Source: Tanypteryx hageni
Taxonomy: Eukaryota > Arthropoda > Insecta > Odonata > Petaluridae
Length of the DNA: 64,000 bases
Reading direction: 5' to 3'
Assembly (NCBI GenBank): GCA_028673005.1
Contig: CM054120.1
Location: forward strand, 57,472,057-57,536,056
The number at the start of each line of letters is the position of its first letter. Position 1 is the stretch's first letter. The translations under genes and the position numbers were made by a program. Shown here piece by piece: positions 59,401-64,000 of the stretch. The notes beneath the pieces are model-generated. The model was not told the DNA's origin. It did not search any database and was given only the letters and a program-made list of their open reading frames with translations.

Positions 59401-59469
59401 AGGTTTGCTTCAGATTTCGGATTATCCAAGCTTAAGTAGCCCTTTAAAAATGTTTTCAAATGATTTAAG
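50264..59469 (-). CDS. La-family RNA-binding protein gene (La motif, RRM1, RRM2-like), multi-exon
   Basis: Recognised exons, 5' to 3' on the minus strand: La motif 59469/59441-59265; La motif end plus RRM1 59191-59012; RRM1 end 58744-58602; possible basic linker about 58030-57865; RRM2-like 57635-57450 and 57244-57025; acidic last exon 50400-50264. Domain order matches genuine La (SSB) or LARP7, proteins that bind UUU-OH ends of pol III transcripts in the nucleus. Phases agree at 59265/59191, 59012/58744, 57450/57244 and 57025/50400. The last intron is ~6.6 kb and holds two hAT-type elements. The first exon(s), which should encode the start of the La motif, were not found. An in-frame TGA (57554-57552) and unclear linker boundaries mean it could be a decayed copy. 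La proper versus LARP7 is not settled. Confidence 0.6.
50879..52099. mobile_element. Non-autonomous hAT-type element
   Basis: Inverted ends cactgcatcgaac and (minus strand) cagggcattgaac, each followed by repeated aaccgaaaccg-type words. Flanking octamers gtggctat (50871-50878) and gtggttat (52100-52107) match in seven of eight positions. About 1.2 kb, non-coding, inside the last intron of the La-like gene and apparently nested in older repeat DNA (50690-50870 and 52108-52260). Confidence 0.65.
52615..54230. repeat. Cluster of four related ~300-500 base repeats, direct and inverted
   Basis: A module containing gcgcaatttgcgtta, a ggaaaacatcaaac string, gggagcctcccagagg and gggctgagcgaggcc occurs at 52615-53060 and 53120-53430 (one orientation) and in reverse orientation at 53480-53790 and 53810-54170. 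This gives the stretch large hairpin potential. Small frames in it are non-coding. Confidence 0.65.
54600..55330 (+). pseudogene. hAT transposase fragment (GTF2IRD2/EPM2AIP1-like)
   Basis: A 115-codon open frame at 54671-55018 holds SSFKFFPRLKKHFTETEF, IMEQFLARFTQFRELED and LNDFEMQLVDFQSRSIW, matching the C-terminal half of hAT transposases related to GTF2IRD2/SCAND3/EPM2AIP1 proteins. After a TAA it continues as ESVERDRLTG and, frameshifted, as YSCEALFSFMSIIK at about 55160, the conserved CE.LFS motif. N-terminal DNA-binding and catalytic parts are not detectable. Confidence 0.8.
56050..57024. other. Intronic sequence of the La-like gene
   Basis: No exon with consistent phase was found between 57025 and 50400. 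A minus-strand frame at 56445-56720 has no recognisable domain. Confidence 0.4.
57025..57244 (-). CDS. La-like gene: RRM2 second half
   Basis: Acceptor ctacttaCAG, donor ATAG|GTATGT, 220 bases, phase 0 in and 1 out. Encodes FMQFAKTTQRRLQL (helix 2), then LDPEQDVRVALVIVKKRATL and a charged helix-like KMDMMEKLKYLFEFKRR. Confidence 0.6.
57450..57635 (-). CDS. La-like gene: RRM2 first half, with in-frame TGA
   Basis: 62 codons, acceptor tttttatcAAG, donor ACG|GTAAGG. GNVVKIENLPRTATKKSI and SLEYMWN fit strand 1 and helix 1; after TGA (57554-57552) the same frame continues RECINRLNIFYVDYKYMHA and SAFAWFIGDADT (strands 2 and 3). Confidence 0.6.
57865..58030 (-). CDS. La-like gene: possible basic linker exon
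   Basis: An open stretch rich in Lys/Arg (RRKSRKIKILDDAIGKKRMQ, later NDKRLKKKSSQKLG) lies between RRM1 and RRM2, where La has a basic linker. The frame ends at ACC TA|GTAAAC, but phases do not join RRM2 cleanly and the acceptor is weak. Tentative. Confidence 0.35.
58602..58744 (-). CDS. La-like gene: RRM1 C-terminal half
   Basis: 143 bases, acceptor taattgcAG, donor AA|GTGAGT. Encodes LILIPNKTTGHSEF followed by KGSLYVIFEARAYAERFI (RNP1 region and second helix) and YYQGNKITKIS. Matches the FKGS.FV.F pattern of La RRM1. Confidence 0.8.
59012..59191 (-). CDS. La-like gene: La-motif end and RRM1 start
   Basis: Exactly 60 codons, phase 0 at both ends, acceptor catttttAG, donor AAG|GTTTGT. Starts LDVSEKLLRLTGE (end of La motif), then RSVFCVGFIPESTNVDHL, the RNP2-bearing first strand and helix of RRM1, ending YSYYK. 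Confidence 0.8.
59265..59469 (-). CDS. La-like gene: La-motif exon
   Basis: Encodes HLKTFLKGYLSLDNPKSE, then GDDGGWVYLDDLMKSYET and ALGVTADTVMQTLRYN, ending GRDVE before donor GAG|GTATAA. This corresponds to the La winged-helix motif (relatives: DKFL..., DDGWVPLE..., L..LT.D...I..AL..S...E). Acceptor is either AACATTTTTAAAG at 59442 or an upstream AAAAG; neither is strong. An insertion of about 10 residues before DDGGWV is unusual. Confidence 0.75.
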
Positions 59470-61756
59470 ACGGTCTTTTAAATGCAATAATTTTTCGAAC
59501 TTATTTGATAGCTCTTATTCAGTAATATCGCAAAGATACGTTATGTGCGTAGTCTAAATCATATCAAAATAATCACCTTTATTACGTATATGATACTTCT
59601 ATGTAATCTCCCAGCACGGAAAGACATCTTAAAAAATGTCCACACTCTTATTTTGTAACAGATGAAAGGAATGCTGCGCAAGTACGCACTGAAACGTTTC
59701 TTCCTCGCGATCCTAGACGGGTGTACACCTATGCCCGCCCTCTATAAATCCCTTATCACGTGAAAATTTTATTGAATGATACGGGTTATATGGAAAGTTT
59801 AAATAATTAGTTTTAATAAGTAAAAATATAAATTATGGAGCCAATTTTGTAGTCTTTGATTTGGCAAATGTATGTATTACCTAGTTGATAAGTTTCAATG
59901 AAAGTTGGCTGGATGGCACCACTAGTACGGTTCTAGAATATTCTTCAGTGCTGGGCCCTAAAAAATAATATATCAAAAATAAAAAGTAATACTCCTAAAA
60001 TGCTTAAATATTTTAGGATAACCTATAAATATATGAAAATACTAGATGTTGCTGAAAAGTTAAAATTTAATCGATGGAAATATTGTTCGATTATCGCGAA
60101 CTTACGCAAGCTTTACAATACCGACACCATACCATTTTGATGGATTTCTTTGAAAGGAAAATTCTGAAATATATTTATCAGTAACATAAGAACAATTTAA
60201 CCCGCAATTTATAATTAATCAATTACTCAGAGATATAGGTATAATATATTTAATAATTAATTTTATATTTTGACGTTTAGCTGCTCATGATTGGTATTTT
60301 TAATGCGTTCCTATTTATACTTCATTAATTTATCATAAGAAACCATTTCAAGCATAATACAGCGAAACTCCTTGCCAAACTAATGTTGCACAGCCCCACT
60401 TATATTATTCCTACAATCAGGGGCGAATCCTCCATAGAAGCAAGGCTCCAAATTAGAAGTTTTAATAATACTAACAGTAATAACAATAAAAATTACTCCT
60501 TTATCTCTCCTGTGTGGGGACACACGCAGAAATATACCTGGTTAGAGGGATCTAAGCTCAGTTTCTGAAGCACAAGATATAGATACTCGCGGTGAGGGTT
60601 CCGATCCTTCGCTCGCAAAGAGTAGGATCGAAGACAAACCTCACAGCTGAAGGTATAATTCAAGGTAAAAGAAGACTGTCTCAATATTATTTCACAATAA
60701 TTGATTAAGATATGTATTCTTTATGAAATGTTCGTATTCCCTGTGAAAAACTACACCTAAATAGTTTTTTATTGGCGTATGACGGTATTAAAAAAAGCCG
60801 CGCTCCAGCTATATCAGAGTGATTATGGAAGGGGAACGACTTGACAATACCGCCTCGCAAAGCGGGAATTCAAATGTTCTCGAGGGATTTTATCTTCGAG
60901 AAAATAATAAATATATCTTATGGGGTCACATTTGACCGCAGTAAGCCAATAAGTGACAACATATTTGTAAATAATAATTCGTTTTTGACCGCCTCCTAGT
61001 TGTAACTACAACTTATTTAGTCAATATTTTCTTTATAAATGGTCTCCGTGCGTACATTCAGGAAATTTATATGAATATTTGGACTGTACTAAATATACCT
61101 GTACTACAAAGAAAATTCTATTATTTATGTACTGCATTGAGAAAAATTAAATGTTTTGATTTTGATTAATGATAGTTTAGAGAATATTCCCATTAATATG
61201 CTTATAAAAAATAATAATAATAATATAACTGGGGTCAAAAATACCCCAGTCATCCAAGATATAACTATTCTCCAGTCATCCTGCGAGGGTTAAAGAAGTT
61301 GCTATAATTTTATAATACGAATTATATGTGTCCTTTCGTATTTTTACGCGTTTAGATAGTTCTTGTGATTTTTATATATTTTCAACATTGTTTTGAAACA
61401 TAGTGTTAAAATGTCAATAAAAAATTCATATAAATTTGATCATGGCCGTGCAAATTAATTATTATTATAGTTACTTTATAATTATAAGTACATGTTCTCT
61501 CTAAGCTGTAACATTGATGTGTACAAAATGGCAAGTTTTTTTGACACTTGACCAGCCCTGCATTTGATTGTATTATCTTTATAAACTTCTTAGGAGCATT
61601 ACCTAAAATACCAAATATCACTCAACGCTAAATTTAACAATGTGGACACCACAACAATAAACATCAAGAAAGACGCGTCTGGTGTGAACGTATCCTAAGA
61701 GTGACATTATAGCAGTGTCGCTGCCGATCTGCACCTAGGTGTCGTGAACTGGGGCG
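59470..61756. other. Upstream of the La-motif exon, gene start not located
   Basis: Should contain the first exon(s) of the La-like gene. Candidates with splice-like borders on the minus strand are a 27-base microexon at 60568-60542 (cttCAG ... CCAG|GTATAT, reading KLSLDPSNQ) and a non-coding exon about 59958-59864 (tttttAG ... CTAG|GTAATA). Neither carries a recognisable La N-terminus. Confidence 0.25.
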
Positions 61757-61999
61757 CAGGGCCGTTTAATCGCCTAGACACACTAGGCAAATGCTGGGAG
61801 CCCACAATTTAAGGGGGCCATCCATGAGCTCGGTCGTTTATTTTTATTTTTATATATTAACATAAAAAATTGCAACATCGTATTTACTTTTGTTGCAAGG
61901 TATTGCTCTGCACCTGTAGTTATTTACCATCAACCGTATGCGATGAATTTATTGCAGTAATAAAAGATCACGTAAAATTAAAATTGACAAATAAAATAA

Positions 62000-63050
62000 A
62001 AACAGCAAAATATTTATATCATTGTTGATAGCACCCCTGATATAAGCCATGTAGATCAATTGAGTATTATGTTGCGATATGTGATACCCAGTACTGAACC
62101 AGTAGAAAGGTTTTTTTGTTTTCTACCAATAGTTTCACATACTGGACAACATTTATAAACAGCGATGGTTAATGAATTGACCGAAATGAACATAGTTATC
62201 AAGAGTTGTCGAGGACAAAGCTACGACAATGCGTCTAATATATCCGGGAAATACAAGAGTTTAAAAGCTATAACTAAACTTCACAGAGGCAGCAGATTTC
62301 GTACCTTGCTCCGGTCATTCCTTAAATTTGATTGGAAATTCTTGGATATGACACATTGAAAAGACGGTGTTTACAAAGGACGATCTTAGAGGGCAAAATT
62401 AGCGGAAGAAGAGGAAGAGGGAGAAAAATAATAGGAATTTTAGAGAATATAAAGCAGGAATATAGTACTAATAGAGATATGAAAGAGGCTTCTAGGGAGA
62501 GAAAGAGATGGAGGCAGCGATTCAGCTGAAACCTGTCTTCAGACAGCAGCTTGATGATGATGATGATCCAGATGGAAAAGCTATCGTTCAATTACTAGCA
62601 GATTTAAAATAGTTTTTGCCAATGTTACTTGTTTTGATATTAAAAGTGTTGCTCAAATTACTAAAGATTTGGAAGAATTTTAGAAAAATGATATTTGTTG
62701 TTGATGAAAAAGTAGGTATATCAATTTTTGAATTTAGATTATAAAAATGACATGAAAATCTCCTAGATTTTAACAAATTTATAACTAAACAAACAATTTC
62801 ATCAACTTTTCCAAATGTTGAAATTATTTTAAGAATTTATCTATCACTTCCAGTAAGTAATGAAACTGAATAACAGTTTTTCTGTTCTTTAAACGGGATA
62901 AATTAAATTTTTTAGCATTGAGCAAGAAATATTCATTAATAGTGATTATGAAGATATTAACAATATATTTGCTGAGAAGAAGTCAAGAAAAGTTCTTCCT
63001 GTGTTCGATTTGTACCTGTTCTTTGTATCATTTCATTATTTATGTGCTAT
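62000..63050 (+). pseudogene. hAT transposase (ZMYM1-like), interrupted
   Basis: Pieces in order: IIVDSTPDISHVDQLSIM and EPVERFFCFLPIVSHTG (62015-62150), IVIKSCRGQSYDNASNIS (about 62190-62250, typical RGQSYDNA motif), then, after a LINE tail insertion at 62332-62575, VEIILRIYLSLPVSNETE (about 62817) and the C-terminal part with YEDINNIF. Multiple stops and frameshifts. Same family as 47788-48150 but opposite orientation. Confidence 0.85.
62332..62575 (+). mobile_element. 3' end of an RTE-like LINE inserted in the hAT pseudogene
   Basis: Encodes TLKRRCLQRTILEGKISG, RRGRGRKIIGI and KEASRERKRWRQRF, the characteristic C-terminal end of RTE/CFDP2-type LINEs, followed by a (gat)n tail at 62555-62570. 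hAT homology resumes after it. Only the last ~80 codons were inserted, as usual for severely 5'-truncated LINE copies. Confidence 0.8.
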
Positions 63051-63328
63051 AAAATAGGGACATAAACAATTAGCCATAATTATTTTTATTGTTGATTTGT
63101 TTTGTTCACTTTAAACGACATTTATTTTGTACAATTTTATTTGATAGATATTTCGATGAAATTCAGTCAAACTATAGAATTATGAAGATTTGTACAAGTA
63201 ACAATAGCAATAAAATAACAAAAAAATTTTGAAACTACTTTTGTAAAAAATATATTAGCTTAAAAAACATTGTAGGAGGAGAGTGGGCATAAATTTATGT
63301 TTGCCTAGGGTCCATGGAAGGTTTAATC

Positions 63329-63348
63329 GGGGGGGGGGGGGGGGGGGG
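63329..63348 (+). repeat. Run of 20 G
   Basis: Uninterrupted guanine homopolymer at the right end of the hAT element. Its length is prone to sequencing and assembly error. Confidence 0.9.
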
Positions 63349-63889
63349 AAGGGGCGACATTTTGTCTTTTTACCTCAGGCGGCAGATATTCACGCAACAG
63401 CCCATCCTGGATTTTCTACGTAACGTGCGCGATAGCACCTCGCCGGTTGAAGATAGAGCACTGTCACACACAGATTTGTTTTATGATGAGCACAAGTTTA
63501 TGAATTGTATCTGACGTGTGATAAAATATTTAATTTGGCTACACTGAATTTAATTACATTAAATTACGCTAAATATATCTCATACAATTTCCGCAAGTAT
63601 TTCACATAACATTTCTTATAATATTTCACATAACATTTCGCACCATATTTCACGTAACATATTACATACCAGAGCAAAATACATACTTATTCCACGTTTT
63701 TCCGTTTTAACGTCACGTTAAACCCATAATACCCTTGGCTTTCGATTGTAATTGGAAACGAGGTTCTTCTACCTATGAATTTCCCTTGTTTATGAATAAT
63801 TACTAATGTAAAAATTAAATTTATACTGCGTGAGTCTTGAGAAATGTTAAATACCGGTAACGAAACTTCATCCCGTCTATCGCATAGCG
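63349..63889. other. AT-rich stretch with repeated catatttcac words
   Basis: A small array of catatttcrcataacat-like repeats lies at 63590-63670. No gene is recognised; the 66- and 71-codon frames here lack any domain. Confidence 0.4.
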
Positions 63890-64000
63890 CAGTGGTGTCC
63901 AAACTTTTCGGCTCGAGAGCTCATTTCTCACCTCTTCGCGGGCCACGCCCAGGGGAAAATAGAATTGAAGAATAATTGAAGGAAACTAATGGGTTTAGTT
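63890..64000 (+). mobile_element. Left end of a hAT-type element, continues beyond window
   Basis: Starts cagtggtgtccaaactttt at 63890, followed by cgcgggccacgccc. CAGTGGTG...CAAACTTTT with a GGGCCACGC subterminal word is typical of hAT-type MITE termini in animals. Confidence 0.55.

Larger units (their letters stand above)
61757..63348 (+). mobile_element. hAT element (ZMYM1-like), dead
   Basis: Left end cagggccgtttaatcg at 61757; right end ends in ggtttaatcg plus a G run at 63348. Both ends contain cctagrcac.../tttgcctagg words. Flanks ctggggcg (61749-61756) and aaggggcg (63349-63356) agree in six of eight positions. The transposase remnant occupies 62000-63050. Confidence 0.6.

Noticed and set aside
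60493..60684. 63-codon minus-strand frame as an exon of the La-like gene
   Set aside because: No La-family motif; only a tiny splice-bounded segment (60568-60542) is even a candidate.
63590..63670. CRISPR-like array
   Set aside because: Short imperfect catatttcac repeats without regular spacers in a eukaryotic genome; a simple decayed tandem repeat.

Overview
This window is nuclear DNA of a eukaryote, most likely an arthropod and probably an insect with a large, AT-rich, transposon-dense genome. The clues are spliced genes with GT-AG introns and AATAAA signals, and a repeat mix typical of insects (RTE-like, jockey-like and CR1-like LINEs, Tigger/pogo, Harbinger-like, hAT and Helitron elements, tRNA-derived SINEs). 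Nothing bacterial is present. The species cannot be named from the sequence alone.

Layout. Bases 340 to about 40,520 are a cluster of four diverged copies of one large duplication unit, in the same orientation (A about 340-5430, B about 8080-12183, C about 20072-28560, D about 28450-40520). Each unit carries, on the minus strand, a copy of a small two-exon gene that I do not recognise. Copies 1-3 (2336-3355, 9675-10248, 25799-26543) keep ATG, splice sites, reading frame and polyA signal, and encode 65, 65 and 68 residue basic, hydrophilic proteins. Copy 4 is a pseudogene without its first coding exon. Coding exons differ between copies 1 and 2 about twice as much as adjacent UTR and intron sequence. 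That is the pattern of a fast-evolving gene family and is the main novelty here.

The duplication cluster has been invaded by transposons: a 5' part of an RTE-like LINE (1313-2149), a head-to-tail Helitron array (5690-8058), and a nested insertion in which a Tigger-like element (12186-20069) contains a Harbinger-like element (15126-20044), which contains a 5'-truncated jockey LINE (15256-17560) and an apparently spliceable MADF/Myb-SANT gene (18803-19762). Unit D also holds a Helitron (29810-31191) with a near-perfect foldback element inside it, and a CR1-like LINE (36871-39457) with a long open RT frame flanked by ~116 bp direct repeats. All units end in long pyrimidine tracts.

From 40.8 to 50 kb the DNA is a transposon graveyard: Helitron, RTE LINE fragment, tRNA-SINE, foldback element, hAT and pogo MITEs, and pogo and hAT transposase pseudogenes.

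From 50,264 to at least 59,469 lies the only host-type gene seen: a minus-strand La-family RNA-binding protein gene with La motif, RRM1, an RRM2-like domain and an acidic last exon. The last intron is ~6.6 kb and contains two hAT-type elements. An in-frame TGA in the RRM2 exon and an unresolved linker exon leave its functionality open. The right edge holds a dead hAT element (61757-63348) with a LINE tail and a 20-G run, and the start of another hAT-type repeat at 63890.
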